Below are positions 51,552 to 60,350 of a stretch of DNA of 64,000 bases, piece by piece (positions within the stretch are counted from its first letter, which is position 1; the number at the start of each line of letters is the position of its first letter). The notes under the pieces are model-generated. The model was not told the origin of the DNA and made no database searches. It saw only the letters and a program-made list of their open reading frames with translations. Location of the stretch: assembly GCF_009663395.1 (NCBI RefSeq), contig NZ_QKNW01000001.1, positions 2,108,001 to 2,172,000 of the forward strand, in the 5' to 3' direction. The position numbers were made by a program, and so were the translations under genes. The stretch comes from Halosegnis longus (lineage in GTDB: Archaea > Halobacteriota > Halobacteria > Halobacteriales > Haloarculaceae).

Positions 51552-52508
51552 TCAGTCGTCGTCCTGCTGTGGCACGTACGACCGCCCGGCGCGCTCGCCG
51601 ACGAAGAGTTCTTTCGTCGTGAGCCGGCGGTCGACCCCGTCGGCTCTGGCGATGTCCAGCCGCTCTTCGGTCGTCTGGAAGTAGTTGACGACGGTGACGA
51701 GGACGACCCCCCCGACCGTGTTGCCCAACAGGACGGGCACGACGAATCCACCGAGCGCCGGGGCCAGCCCGACGGTTCCGTTGAACACGAGATACATCCC
51801 CTCGGTGAAGGAGACGACGACGTGGAAGAGGTCACCCAGCGGAACGGCGAGGAAGGCGAGATAGATGACGAGCACCCGCGCCACGTCGTCGCGGACGGCG
51901 TACACGAGCCAGACGATGCCGGCGACGATGAGGCCCGCGAAGGCGGCCTTGAAAAACAGCGTCACCGGCGTCGCCTCGATCCCTTTCCGCGCTAGGTCGG
52001 TCGCGGCCGCCGCGCTCTCCGACGAGAACACGCCCGTCTGTGACAACACGAGCGCCCCCGCCAGCCCGCCGGTGAAGTTGCCGAGCAGGACGATACCCCA
52101 GATGGAAAGCAGCCGCGGCACGCTGATGAGCCGCTCCAACAGCAACACCACGGGCGGGAGCGTGTTCTCCGTGTACAGCTGGTAGCCACCGAGGATGATG
52201 AAGACGAACCCGAGCGGATACAGGAGAACGCTGGCGATTGGTGCTCCTCCCGTCGCGGCCGTCATGGAGGCGTACAGCAGGTAGGTGACGGTGATGGCGA
52301 ACCCCGCCGCGAGCGCGCTGAAGAACAGTTCACGCGCCCCCGTCGTCGCCTCCTCGTCGGCCGCGACGACGATACGCTGGAACACTTCGTGGGTCTCGAA
52401 CCGGTCTCTGACGGTGTGGCCGACGGCGGGCGCGCCGCTTCGCGACCGCTCGATGGCCGTCCGGACGGTCTCGCCGTCCGTCTCCGACTGCTCGGTGTCG
52501 TCGCTCAT
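51552..52508 (-). CDS. Formate/nitrite transporter-family channel
   Basis: A 318-aa membrane protein with about six helices. The FNT signature regions are visible: LLGNFTGGLAGALVL in the middle and PVLLGNTVGGVVLVTVVNY near the C-terminus. The N-terminal 60 residues are soluble and acidic. FNT proteins conduct monovalent anions such as formate or nitrite. It resembles the YfdC-type branch with a long N-terminus. Placed between mutA and mce. Anion specificity not deducible. Confidence 0.85.
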   Translation of the reverse strand: MSDDTEQSETDGETVRTAIERSRSGAPAVGHTVRDRFETHEVFQRIVVAADEEATTGARELFFSALAAGFAITVTYLLYASMTAATGGAPIASVLLYPLGFVFIILGGYQLYTENTLPPVVLLLERLISVPRLLSIWGIVLLGNFTGGLAGALVLSQTGVFSSESAAAATDLARKGIEATPVTLFFKAAFAGLIVAGIVWLVYAVRDDVARVLVIYLAFLAVPLGDLFHVVVSFTEGMYLVFNGTVGLAPALGGFVVPVLLGNTVGGVVLVTVVNYFQTTEERLDIARADGVDRRLTTKELFVGERAGRSYVPQQDDD

Positions 52509-52556
52509 GTTCACGTCGAACGACTGGCCAACTCAAAAAATCCAGCTACTTCCGTC

Positions 52557-54233
52557 TCAGATGCCGGCGCGGTGCTCGCCGAACACGTCACGCATCGCGT
52601 TCGCAATCTCGCCCGTCGTCGCGTACGCCTTCACCGCGTCGACGATGGCCGGCATCACGTTCTCGTCGGAGTCACACACCTCGCGCAGTTCGTCGAGGGC
52701 TTCCTCGACGGCCTCGCTGTCGCGGTCCTCCCGCAGCTGCTGAACGCGCTCCTTCTGGCGCTCCTGTTCCTCCTCGCTGACTTCCTCGATGTCCTCTTCC
52801 GGCTCCTCGTCGACCTGGTAGTCGTTGACGCCGACGATGGTGCGCTCGCCGGTCTCGATTTCGCGCTGGCGCTCGAAGGCCACGTCCTGAATCTGGCCCT
52901 GCACCCAGCCGGACTCGACGGCCTCCTGCATCCCGCCGCGCTCGTCCACCTCGTCGATAATCTCGAACGCCTCCGCCTCGATGTCGTCGGTGAGACTCTC
53001 GACGTAGTAACTGCCAGCAAGCGGGTCAATCGTATCTGCTGCACCCGACTCGTGGGCGAGAATCTGTTGGGTTCGCAGCGCGGTCCGGACGGACTTCTCG
53101 GTCGGCAGCGACAGCGCCTCGTCTTTCCCGTTCGTGTGGAGCGACTGCGTGCCGCCCAACACGGCCGCGAGCGCCTGATACCCCACCCGGACGACGTTGT
53201 TCTCGATCTGCTGGGCGGTGAGCGTCGACCCGGCCGTCTGGGTGTGGAACTTCAGCTGTTTGGAGGCGTCCTTCTGGGCGTCGAACCGCTCGTCCATAAT
53301 CTGGTACCACATCCGGCGGGCGGCCCGGAACTTCGCGACCTCCTCTAAGATGTTGTTGTAGGAGGCGAAGAAGAAACTCAACTGCGGGGCGAACTCGTCC
53401 ACGTCCTGGCCGGCCTCGATTGCCCGCTCGACGTACTCCATCCCGTCCGCGAGGGTGAAGGCGATCTCCTGTGCGGCCGTCGAGCCGGCCTCCCGGATGT
53501 GGTACCCCGAGATGGAGATGGTGTTGAAGTTCGGAATCTCCTCGGCGGAGAACTCGAAGATGTCCGTAATCAGTCGCATCGACGGCTCCGGCGGGAAGAT
53601 GTAGGTGTTGCGCGCGATGTACTCCTTCAGCACGTCGTTTTGAATCGTCCCGCGCAGTTCCTCGCGGGGGACGCCCTGCTTGTCGCCGACGGCGATGTAC
53701 ATCGCCAGCAGAATCGAGGCGGGGGCGTTGATGGTCATCGACGTGCTCACCTCGTCCAGCGAGATGCCGTCGAACACCGTCTCGAAGTCGGCGAGCGAGT
53801 CGATGGCGACCCCCGACTTCCCGACCTCGCCTTGTGCCATGTCGGCGTCCGAGTCGTACCCCATCTGTGTCGGAAGGTCGAACGCCATCGACAGCCCCGA
53901 GGATCCCTCGTCGATGAGATACTGGAACCGCTCGTTGGTCTCTGCTGCGGTCCCCATCCCGGCGTACTGGCGCATCGTCCACAGTCGCCCGCGATACATC
54001 GTGGAGTAGACGCCCCGCGTGAACGGGGCCTCAGCGGGATAGCCGGCGTCGTCCTCGTAGTCGTGGTCGTCGATGTCGGCCGGCGTGTACAGCGGGTCGA
54101 CCTCGCGACCGCCGGTGTCGGTGGTGAACTCCTCTTTGCGCTCGCCGAACCGGTCGACCGTCGGCTCGAAGGTCTCCTCGTGCCACTCTTCTTTCCCCTC
54201 GCGAATCGCGGCGAGGTCCTCGTCGTCGAACAT
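52557..54233 (-). CDS. mutA: Methylmalonyl-CoA mutase large subunit (catalytic domain)
   Basis: A 558-aa barrel subunit. It has the substrate-binding TMYRGRLWTMRQYAGMGTA, AFDLPTQMGYDSD, the catalytic-region NTISISGYHIREAGSTAAQEIAFTL and the conserved SLHTNGKDEALSLPTE. It lacks the C-terminal B12-binding domain, which in archaea is a separate small subunit encoded elsewhere. It interconverts methylmalonyl-CoA and succinyl-CoA, with the epimerase downstream. A charged Glu/Arg stretch near residues 475-500 is typical of the halophilic form. Confidence 0.95.
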   Translation of the reverse strand: MFDDEDLAAIREGKEEWHEETFEPTVDRFGERKEEFTTDTGGREVDPLYTPADIDDHDYEDDAGYPAEAPFTRGVYSTMYRGRLWTMRQYAGMGTAAETNERFQYLIDEGSSGLSMAFDLPTQMGYDSDADMAQGEVGKSGVAIDSLADFETVFDGISLDEVSTSMTINAPASILLAMYIAVGDKQGVPREELRGTIQNDVLKEYIARNTYIFPPEPSMRLITDIFEFSAEEIPNFNTISISGYHIREAGSTAAQEIAFTLADGMEYVERAIEAGQDVDEFAPQLSFFFASYNNILEEVAKFRAARRMWYQIMDERFDAQKDASKQLKFHTQTAGSTLTAQQIENNVVRVGYQALAAVLGGTQSLHTNGKDEALSLPTEKSVRTALRTQQILAHESGAADTIDPLAGSYYVESLTDDIEAEAFEIIDEVDERGGMQEAVESGWVQGQIQDVAFERQREIETGERTIVGVNDYQVDEEPEEDIEEVSEEEQERQKERVQQLREDRDSEAVEEALDELREVCDSDENVMPAIVDAVKAYATTGEIANAMRDVFGEHRAGI

Positions 54234-54352
54234 ACCACCGCTCCGTTCCGGCGTCGCTTAACGGTTGGTGGGTCACCGACGACCGCTCGCCTGTTCTCTC
54301 GGACATCGCCCTCGGTCGGCGTCCTATTGTGTCCCTTGTACACCTCCAAACA

Positions 54353-54360
54353 TTTAATAT
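54353..54360 (+). promoter_or_regulatory. TATA box for the secreted hydrolase
   Basis: TTTAATAT is centred about 28 nt before the GTG at 54384. An out-of-frame ATG at 54379 starts a 17-codon ORF (MPWQIVTRRRRRGETY) that would overlap the gene. The in-frame GTG gives the Tat signal and is preferred. Confidence 0.6.
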
Positions 54361-54383
54361 TCGTATGTACTCGGAGTTATGCC

Positions 54384-56150
54384 GTGGCAGATAGTGACAC
54401 GCAGACGACGGAGACGCGGCGAAACGTACTGAAGTATCTCGGCGCGGCGACGGGACTTGCCCTCGCGGGGAGCCAGCTGGACCCGTTCGCTCACCCGGTG
54501 GCGGCACTGGAAAGCGACGAGGCGACCTTCGAGCGCGACGAGCGCCGAATCGAATCCTTCGACGGGACCGAACTCGCGGCCACGTTCTATGAGCCGACGA
54601 GCGAGGGACCCCACCCTGCGATCCTGATGACCCACGGGTGGGGTGGGAACAAGAGCGACCTCCAGCCGCTCGCGGAGGTGTACGCGAGCAACGGATTCGT
54701 CGCGCTGGCGTACACCTCCCGCGGGTTCGGACAGGGAGAAAACGCCGACCCTTCCGGCGGCGAGGTCCACTCGACGAGCGAACTCGAACGACAGGACGCG
54801 AGCGCACTCATCGACTATCTCGCCGGACAGACCGCGGTGATGACGGACGGCGAGAACAACCCGCGAATCGGGATGGACGGCACCTCCTACGGGGGTGGGA
54901 TTCAGATGCGAACCGCCTCCGTCGACGATCGGCTCGACTCCATCGTTCCGCGGGCGACGTGGAACAACCTCGCCCAGTCGCTCGCCCCGAACGGCGTCAT
55001 CAAACGCGGCTGGATCGAGGCGCTCGAATACGGCGCACAGACCGGCGACATCTCCGAGGAGAACACGGCGACGACGAGCGGCGTGCTCGAACGCGGCCGA
55101 ATGACCGAGGCCGACCGAGAGTACTACCGCCAGCGCTCGCCCGTCTCGTACGACGCCATCGAGGACACCCCGGCACTTGTGATTCCGGAACTCACCGACC
55201 AGCTGTTCCCGATTAACGAGGGCGTACGGAACGCCCGGAAGCTCCAGTCGGACGGGAGCACAACGACGCTCGTGCTCGGACAGGACGGGACTCACATCCT
55301 CGGGCGGGCCGACAGCTACCCGCCGGGGTCGGAAACGTCCAGGGAGTTCGTCGGCCAGCTGGCGCTTCAGTGGCAGGAAGCCCGGCTCAAGGACGGCGAC
55401 ATCGACGTGTCGCCGCTCCACTACTACGACGCGCAGGCAGACGAGTTCATGGCCGCCGAGGAGTACCCCCCGCACCCGGAGCGCTCGACGACGAGGACAC
55501 TCTCCGAGGCGGTCGAACTCGACGGCGCGGAGGGGAACGTCGCGGGCGTCGATATCGAGATTACCGAGGCGACCGAGGTTCTCGGCATTCCGTCGCTCAG
55601 CGTCGACCTGACGCCGACCGGCGAGGGACGAAGCCACCTGTTCGTCGCCCTCCAGCGCGTTCGCGACGGTGAGGCGACGACAATCAAGGACAAGGTGACG
55701 CCGCAGGCCGTCACGGAGTCCGGCGAACTCGAACTCGACCTGTTCGGCGTGCACGCGCACCTCGAAGCCGGCGACACGCTGCGGGTGGCGATGAGCGCCC
55801 GCGAGGACGACCTCACCGCCGCCGAGGTCATTGACCTCTTCGGCGGGTCGCTGTACCGACCGTCGGACGACAACGCGGGCATCGAACTGGCTGCCGACAC
55901 CGAGGTCGAACTGTCGATTCCGGCGAGTCAGGCGCTGTCTGCGCCTGCGACCGCAACCCCGACCGCGACCGATACGGAGACGGCGACTGCGACCGCGACG
56001 GACACCGCCACAGAGCAGACGAGTACGAGTGGGAGCCAGCCCGGATTCGGGGTGCCGGCGGCCCTCGGGGGCGCAGGTGGACTCAGCTATCTGCTCTCCC
56101 GACGGTTCGGGCGGTCGGAGTCGACCGAATCAGCCGAGGGCGACGACTGA
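54384..56150 (+). CDS. Exported CocE/Xaa-Pro dipeptidyl-peptidase-like hydrolase with Tat signal and PGF-CTERM
   Basis: A 588-aa protein. A Tat-type signal peptide (TRRNVLKYLGAATGLALAG) is followed by an alpha/beta hydrolase: GMDGTSYGGGIQMR with nucleophile Ser, an Asp in ELTDQLFPI, and His in GQDGTHIL. A C-terminal beta-sandwich of X-Pro-peptidase type follows, then a Thr-rich linker (TATPTATDTETATATATD) and a PGF-CTERM-like tail QPGFGVPAALGGAGGLSYLLSRR. It is exported folded and lipid-anchored by archaeosortase (inference). Probably a surface peptidase or esterase. GTG start fits the TATA box. Confidence 0.85.
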   Translation: MADSDTQTTETRRNVLKYLGAATGLALAGSQLDPFAHPVAALESDEATFERDERRIESFDGTELAATFYEPTSEGPHPAILMTHGWGGNKSDLQPLAEVYASNGFVALAYTSRGFGQGENADPSGGEVHSTSELERQDASALIDYLAGQTAVMTDGENNPRIGMDGTSYGGGIQMRTASVDDRLDSIVPRATWNNLAQSLAPNGVIKRGWIEALEYGAQTGDISEENTATTSGVLERGRMTEADREYYRQRSPVSYDAIEDTPALVIPELTDQLFPINEGVRNARKLQSDGSTTTLVLGQDGTHILGRADSYPPGSETSREFVGQLALQWQEARLKDGDIDVSPLHYYDAQADEFMAAEEYPPHPERSTTRTLSEAVELDGAEGNVAGVDIEITEATEVLGIPSLSVDLTPTGEGRSHLFVALQRVRDGEATTIKDKVTPQAVTESGELELDLFGVHAHLEAGDTLRVAMSAREDDLTAAEVIDLFGGSLYRPSDDNAGIELAADTEVELSIPASQALSAPATATPTATDTETATATATDTATEQTSTSGSQPGFGVPAALGGAGGLSYLLSRRFGRSESTESAEGDD

Positions 56151-56168
56151 CGCTGCGGCGTCCATCTC

Positions 56169-56651
56169 TCACTCGGCCAGCAGTTCGACCAGCGTCTCCA
56201 GCGAGTACGACGACAGCGCGCGGGCGTCGTCGTACAGCGTCTCGATGACGTACGTCGAGTTCGTGCGTTCGACAGCCGAAATCTCCTCGAACTCACGGAG
56301 CAGTCGTCCGACGGCGTCCTCGTCGGGCAGGTGTGCGACGGCCACGAAGTCCGTCTCGCCCATCGTCGAGAGCAGGGTCGTCACGCCCTCCAGTTCGACA
56401 ATCTCGTCGGCTACGTCGCTGTGCTTGCCGGCGTAGTCTGCCAACACCTCCACCAGAATCGTCACACCGAGCCCGAGCGCGTCGAGGTCGATATCGTAGA
56501 GGTCGTTCTCGATGATGCCCGCCTCGCGCAGATTGTTGAGTCGGTAGTGAACCGTCGAGACCGGAATGTCGGTTTCCTCGTGAATCCGCTCTGGACTGCC
56601 GGTCCCCAACTCCGAGATGGCCTTCAGTATCGCGAGATCGCGCTCGTCCAT
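56169..56651 (-). CDS. Lrp/AsnC-family transcriptional regulator
   Basis: A 160-aa protein. The N-terminal helix-turn-helix (DLAILKAISELGTGSPERIHEETDIPVSTVHYRLNNL) is followed by an RAM-type ligand/oligomerisation domain (VTILVEVLADYAGKHSDVADEIVELEGVTTLLSTMGETDFV) and a variable C-terminal helix. Such proteins regulate amino-acid metabolism and transport in archaea. It is next to, and divergent from, a DMT exporter that is a plausible target. Confidence 0.9.
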   Translation of the reverse strand: MDERDLAILKAISELGTGSPERIHEETDIPVSTVHYRLNNLREAGIIENDLYDIDLDALGLGVTILVEVLADYAGKHSDVADEIVELEGVTTLLSTMGETDFVAVAHLPDEDAVGRLLREFEEISAVERTNSTYVIETLYDDARALSSYSLETLVELLAE

Positions 56652-56817
56652 ACCAATCCTGTAGCGGCCCGCCTGATAATTCCACTCCTATCTAAGATAC
56701 GCGCCGATTCTCGAACCCAATCCGAACTATCTCCAATCCGCACGGTTTTGCTCTCAACCATTTGTCTCTGTTTCGAATAGCTTATTACCAGATGTGGCTT
56801 TCACCGGAACAGAACCA

Positions 56818-57753
56818 ATGAATCTCGATTCTCTTTGGAGTCGGCTCCCAACGGCTCCCCTACTGTTCGTCACGGTTGCACTGTTGTGGGGCGGCTCGTT
56901 CGTCGCCATCGAGCGCGGCGTCGAGTCGTGGCCGCCGCTGCTATTCGCGGGGCTGCGGTACGCGCTGGCCGGGGTCCTCGTGCTCGGAATCGCTCGACTC
57001 CGACACACACAGCTTGCCGTCCGCACGCGCGACGACTGGCTCGCCGTCGCGGTGACGGGCGTGTTCATCATCTTCGCCCACCACGCGCTCCTGTACGTCG
57101 GCCAAGAGACGGTTCCCGGTGCGGTCGCGTCGGCGCTCATCGCACTCTCCCCGGTCGTGACCGTTCTGCTCGCGCCCCTCGTCGTCGGTGACGACCGACT
57201 CACGCCGGTCGCGCTAGTCGGTGTCGCCGTCGGCTTCCTCGGCGCGGTGACGATTGCCGGTCCCGGCGGCGGCGGTGACCTCCGCGGTATCGCGCTCATC
57301 GCCGGCGCGACCGTCGCCTTCGCCCTCGGCAGTCTTCTCCTGCGACGGGTCGAGCCGACCCTCTCGCTCGCCGGGATGCAGGGGTGGGGAATGCTGCTCG
57401 GTGCCGGACTGTTGCTCGTCGGCAGTCGCGGGCTGGGCGAGCCGCTCACAATCCCGGGTTCGCCCGTCGCGCTCGCGACGCTCGTGTACCTCGTCGTCGG
57501 TCCGGGCGTCATCGCGTTCTTGCTCTACTTCCGGCTGCTCGCGACCGTCGGCCCGTCGCGCGCGAACCTCGTCGGCTACCTCGAACCGGTCGCGGCGACG
57601 GGACTCGCGGTGCTTCTACTGGGGTACGAGCCGACGCTCGAAACGCTGGTCGGCTTCGCGCTCGTGGCCGTGGGCTTCGCGCTCGTTGACGGTCGCCGCG
57701 TTCGCGGGGTCGCTCGCACCCTCGCCGGTCGGGTTCGCGCGTCGGTGGCATAA
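56818..57753 (+). CDS. DMT-superfamily (EamA) transporter
   Basis: A 311-aa protein with about ten hydrophobic helices in two EamA repeats. The first begins TVALLWGGSFVAIERGV, and the second shows ATVAFALGSLLLRRV and LVGYLEPVAATGLAVLLLGYEPTLE. It is probably an exporter of metabolites or amino acids. A CTTATTACC element at 56780-56788 places the transcript start just ahead of ATG 56818; an in-frame GTG at 56794 is an alternative. The Lrp-type regulator next door may control it. Confidence 0.87.
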   Translation: MNLDSLWSRLPTAPLLFVTVALLWGGSFVAIERGVESWPPLLFAGLRYALAGVLVLGIARLRHTQLAVRTRDDWLAVAVTGVFIIFAHHALLYVGQETVPGAVASALIALSPVVTVLLAPLVVGDDRLTPVALVGVAVGFLGAVTIAGPGGGGDLRGIALIAGATVAFALGSLLLRRVEPTLSLAGMQGWGMLLGAGLLLVGSRGLGEPLTIPGSPVALATLVYLVVGPGVIAFLLYFRLLATVGPSRANLVGYLEPVAATGLAVLLLGYEPTLETLVGFALVAVGFALVDGRRVRGVARTLAGRVRASVA

Positions 57754-57811
57754 CGCGTAGAAGATCGGTGGTCGCGCTCACCCGGTGTCGTACACCGTTG
57801 AGCCGGAACCG

Positions 57812-58384
57812 TTACCCAGTATCGTACTTGTACGTCGCCGAGTCGCTGTCGATGCCGAAGTCCTCGGGCGACTCGGTCGGCTCCGGCTCTGTGCCGACGT
57901 TTTCGGCGGCGTTCTTGAACCGCTCGCGGAGCTTCTCGGGCATCGAGAAGCCGTCGCTGTCGATGACCATCGGAATCACCGTGTCGTGGCGTTCGCGCTT
58001 TTCGTCCAATCGCTTCTGGAGCGCGTCGGGGAGCTCGTCGGCGTCGACCGGTTCGAAGCCGAACTGCGCGAGATACTCGTGTGCGGGCGAGAGCGCGTAC
58101 ACGCGGTCGTACCCCTCGATGCCGGCGTTGCGAATCAGTCGCTCGACGATGTGGGCCCCGACGCCGTTCCCCTCCCAGCTGTCGAGGACGCCGATGCTCG
58201 TCAGCTCACAGACGTCGTCGTCGCGGTGGACCCGGAAGCGGCCGAAGCCGGTCTTCGAGGTGGAGTCGTCATCGACCGCGATGACGTAGTCGCGGGAGCG
58301 GAACGCCGTGTCGTCGAGTCCCATCGCCTCGATGTGGTCGAGGAGCCACGCCTCGTCGCGGTTCCGTGCATCCCTGACGTACAT
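57812..58384 (-). CDS. GNAT-family N-acetyltransferase
   Basis: A 190-aa protein. The acetyl-CoA pyrophosphate loop is LTSIGVLDSWEGNGVGAHIVERLI (Q/R-x-x-G-x-G/A type) and the preceding strand reads GFGRFRV. Residues 150-190 are an acidic, disordered tail. The acceptor is unknown. Start at Met 58384 (MYVRDARNRDEAWLL); upstream reading is compositionally unlike. Confidence 0.8.
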   Translation of the reverse strand: MYVRDARNRDEAWLLDHIEAMGLDDTAFRSRDYVIAVDDDSTSKTGFGRFRVHRDDDVCELTSIGVLDSWEGNGVGAHIVERLIRNAGIEGYDRVYALSPAHEYLAQFGFEPVDADELPDALQKRLDEKRERHDTVIPMVIDSDGFSMPEKLRERFKNAAENVGTEPEPTESPEDFGIDSDSATYKYDTG

Positions 58385-58438
58385 ACCCGCGGGTAGGACG
58401 CGGGGGCTGAAAACTCCTCGCCAGAGGACGGTAACTCT

Positions 58439-59476
58439 ATGCCGATGGCTTCGTACGTCCCGCCAATGCGTCAGTATCTCGACCTCGTGGCCGACACCCT
58501 CGCCGCCGGCACCCACAAGCCGAACCGGACGGGCGTCGACACGATTTCCGACTTCTCACACCACTACACCGTCGACCTCCAGGAGGGGTTCCCGCTGCTC
58601 ACGACGAAGGACCTCTCGGGCTTTCGGTGGAACTCGCTCATCCACGAACTGCTCTGGTATCTCTCCGGCGAGGAACACATCCGGGACCTCCGCGAGGAGA
58701 CGGGTATCTGGGACGCGTGGGCCGACGACGATGGGCACCTCGACACCGCGTACGGCCGCTTCTGGCGACGCTTTCCGGTCCCGGAGGAGCCGGCCCAACT
58801 GCCCGGCGAGTCGTGGGCCGGTGGGGACGAGCTCCACCGGTGGCAGAACGACGACGGCACCTTCGACCAGCTCGCGTACGCCATCGAACAGCTGAACGAG
58901 AACCCCCACTCCCGGCGTATCGTCGTGAACGCGTGGCACCCGGCCAACGCGACGGTCTCGACACTCCCGCCGTGTCACTACACCTTCGTGTTCAACGTAC
59001 AGGACGGGCGACTCAACACCCACCTCACCCAGCGCTCGGGCGACATCGCGCTGGGGGTGCCGTTCAACATCGCGGCCTACTCGCTGCTCACCCACGCCGT
59101 CGCCAACCGGACGGGCCTCGATGTCGGGGAGTTCGGCCATACCATCGTCGATTCGCACATCTACTGTGGGACGGACGCCCGCGCCGACTGGTACGCCGAC
59201 AACCTCGCCGACCTCCAGTCGCGGGTCGCTGCCGTGGACACGCGCGAGGGATACGCCGACGTGCGCGAGTGGCTCGAATCCACTGCCCCGGCTGAATCTG
59301 CGGGCGACGAACAGACCGACCACGTCCCCGGACTGCTCACCCAGCTCTCCCGAGCGCCGCGCGAGCGCCCGTCGATGACGGTCGCCGACAAGCCGCTCGA
59401 CGACCTCGCGTTCGACGACTTCCAGCTGTCGGGCTACGACCCCGCGCCGGGCATCCCCTTCTCCGTGGCCGAATGA
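58439..59476 (+). CDS. thyA: Thymidylate synthase
   Basis: A 345-aa (336 from the internal Met) ThyA. It has RTGVDTISDFS, LLTTKDLSGFRWNSLIHELLWYLSG, catalytic Cys at residue 179 in STLPPCHYTF, QRSGDIALGVPFNIAAYS and HIYCGT. It makes dTMP with methylene-THF. Two start regions are possible: ATG 58439, supported by a weak TATA-like GAAAACTC about 27 nt upstream, or Met 58466, where the family N-terminus MRQYLDLV begins. A haloarchaeal insertion lies before the C-terminal domain (ESTAPAESAGDEQTDH). Overlaps folA by 4 nt. Confidence 0.94.
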   Translation: MPMASYVPPMRQYLDLVADTLAAGTHKPNRTGVDTISDFSHHYTVDLQEGFPLLTTKDLSGFRWNSLIHELLWYLSGEEHIRDLREETGIWDAWADDDGHLDTAYGRFWRRFPVPEEPAQLPGESWAGGDELHRWQNDDGTFDQLAYAIEQLNENPHSRRIVVNAWHPANATVSTLPPCHYTFVFNVQDGRLNTHLTQRSGDIALGVPFNIAAYSLLTHAVANRTGLDVGEFGHTIVDSHIYCGTDARADWYADNLADLQSRVAAVDTREGYADVREWLESTAPAESAGDEQTDHVPGLLTQLSRAPRERPSMTVADKPLDDLAFDDFQLSGYDPAPGIPFSVAE

Positions 59477-59970
59477 GTCCGGATATCGACCTCACCCTCG
59501 TCGCCGCCGTCGCCGCAAACGGCGTCATCGGGCGCGACGGCGAGATGCCGTGGTACTACCCTGAGGACCTCGCGCACTTCAAATCGCTCACGACCGGCCA
59601 CCCGGTCATCATGGGGCGGAAGACGTACGACTCCATCGCGGCCCGGCTCGACGGCCCGCTGCCCGACCGCACGAACATCGTCCTCTCGGGGTCGTCGCTC
59701 GAGTTGCCCGAGGGTGCCCTCCACGCGGCGGACACCGACGAAGCGCTCGCGCTCGCTGCCGACCGCGACGACGAGGCGTTCGTCATCGGTGGCGCGACGG
59801 TGTACGAGCAGTTCATGGGCCGCGCCGACCGGCTGGTGCTCACCGAACTCGCCGACAGCTACGAGGGTGACACCCACTTTCCGGAGTTCGGCGACGAGTG
59901 GGTCGAGACGGAGCGAGACGAGCACGACGAGTTCGCGTTCGTCACCTATCGACGCGCCGCCGCCGAGTGA
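59473..59970 (+). CDS. folA: Dihydrofolate reductase
   Basis: A 165-aa DHFR. It has LVAAVAANGVIGRDGEMPWYYPEDL (Asp30-type acidic residue at the Glu in YPEDL region), VIMGRKTYDSI, and the NADPH-binding FVIGGATVYEQFM. It regenerates tetrahydrofolate oxidised by ThyA, and the ATGA overlap with thyA couples the two. Complete; the C-terminus EWVETERDEHDEFAF is typically acidic. Confidence 0.95.
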   Translation: MSPDIDLTLVAAVAANGVIGRDGEMPWYYPEDLAHFKSLTTGHPVIMGRKTYDSIAARLDGPLPDRTNIVLSGSSLELPEGALHAADTDEALALAADRDDEAFVIGGATVYEQFMGRADRLVLTELADSYEGDTHFPEFGDEWVETERDEHDEFAFVTYRRAAAE

Positions 59971-60047
59971 GAAACCCAGCCACGGAGCCGCCAAAACGCA
60001 ACCGTTATACGATACACCGCGCTACCCGAAAGTACGCTACGAGGCGT

Positions 60048-60122
60048 GCTCTGGTGGTGTAGTCCGGCCAATCATATCACCCTCTCACGGTGATGACCAG
60101 GGTTCGAATCCCTGCCGGAGCA
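60048..60122 (+). tRNA. tRNA-Glu (anticodon CTC)
   Basis: A 75-nt cloverleaf. Acceptor GCTCTGG (60048-60054) pairs with CCGGAGC (60115-60121), including one G-U pair, with A as discriminator. The anticodon arm TCACC-CTCTCAC-GGTGA gives anticodon CTC, and the T arm is CAGGG-TTCGAAT-CCCTG. No intron. The 3' CCA is not encoded. Its 3' end is duplicated 142 bp downstream. Confidence 0.97.
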
Positions 60123-60124
60123 TT
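60101..60124 (+). repeat. Direct repeat, copy 1 (3' end of tRNA-Glu plus 2 nt)
   Basis: A 24-bp block from the T loop to just past the tRNA 3' end recurs exactly at 60243-60266. The T-arm 5' strand is not shared, as expected of an integrase core site in the T-loop/acceptor region of a tRNA gene. Confidence 0.8.
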
Positions 60125-60143
60125 CTGACGTAACTAACCGAAG

Positions 60144-60165
60144 AGCAACCGCTGTGCGTGTTGCT
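60144..60165 (+). repeat. Hairpin downstream of tRNA-Glu, copy 1
   Basis: Arms AGCAAC (60144-60149) and GTTGCT (60160-60165) with a 10-nt loop. The related hairpin at 60288-60309 lies the same distance past the repeated tRNA end (43 versus 45 nt from repeat start). Confidence 0.6.
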
Positions 60166-60242
60166 CCGACGGGAACGCCGACGCCGCTTGCTGGCTTCGA
60201 ACGAGACCGAACGCGCACAGCGAAGCGAGCACGTTCGGGCGT

Positions 60243-60266
60243 GGTTCGAATCCCTGCCGGAGCATT
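60243..60266 (+). repeat. Direct repeat, copy 2 (duplicated tRNA-Glu 3' end; candidate att site)
   Basis: An exact copy of 60101-60124 without the 5' part of the tRNA. The 118 bp between the copies contains no gene. It could be the attachment-site scar of a lost integrative element, or a local tandem duplication, since similarity extends about 45 bp past each copy. Confidence 0.75.
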
Positions 60267-60287
60267 TCTGCGACGACCAACGTGTGG

Positions 60288-60309
60288 AGCGACAGCCGTG
60301 CGCGTCGCC
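60288..60309 (+). repeat. Hairpin downstream of tRNA-Glu, copy 2
   Basis: Arms AGCGAC (60288-60293) and GTCGCC (60304-60309). Relative to copy 1, the fourth pair A-T has become G-C on both strands of the stem (a compensatory change), while the outermost pair is lost. Confidence 0.55.
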
Positions 60310-60350
60310 CGAACCGTCGGCTTCTCGGTGGGGGCCGTCGAAGCCGACGT

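Noticed and set aside
54379-54432. A 17-codon ORF at the start of the exported hydrolase as a fourth coupled micro-ORF
   Set aside because: It overlaps the gene out of frame instead of ending at its start codon, and the GTG at 54384 already fits the promoter spacing.
60123-60350. A protein-coding gene between tRNA-Glu and the glycerate kinase
   Set aside because: Open frames here are Arg/Ser-rich and run through the duplicated tRNA end. The repeat and hairpin explain the sequence.
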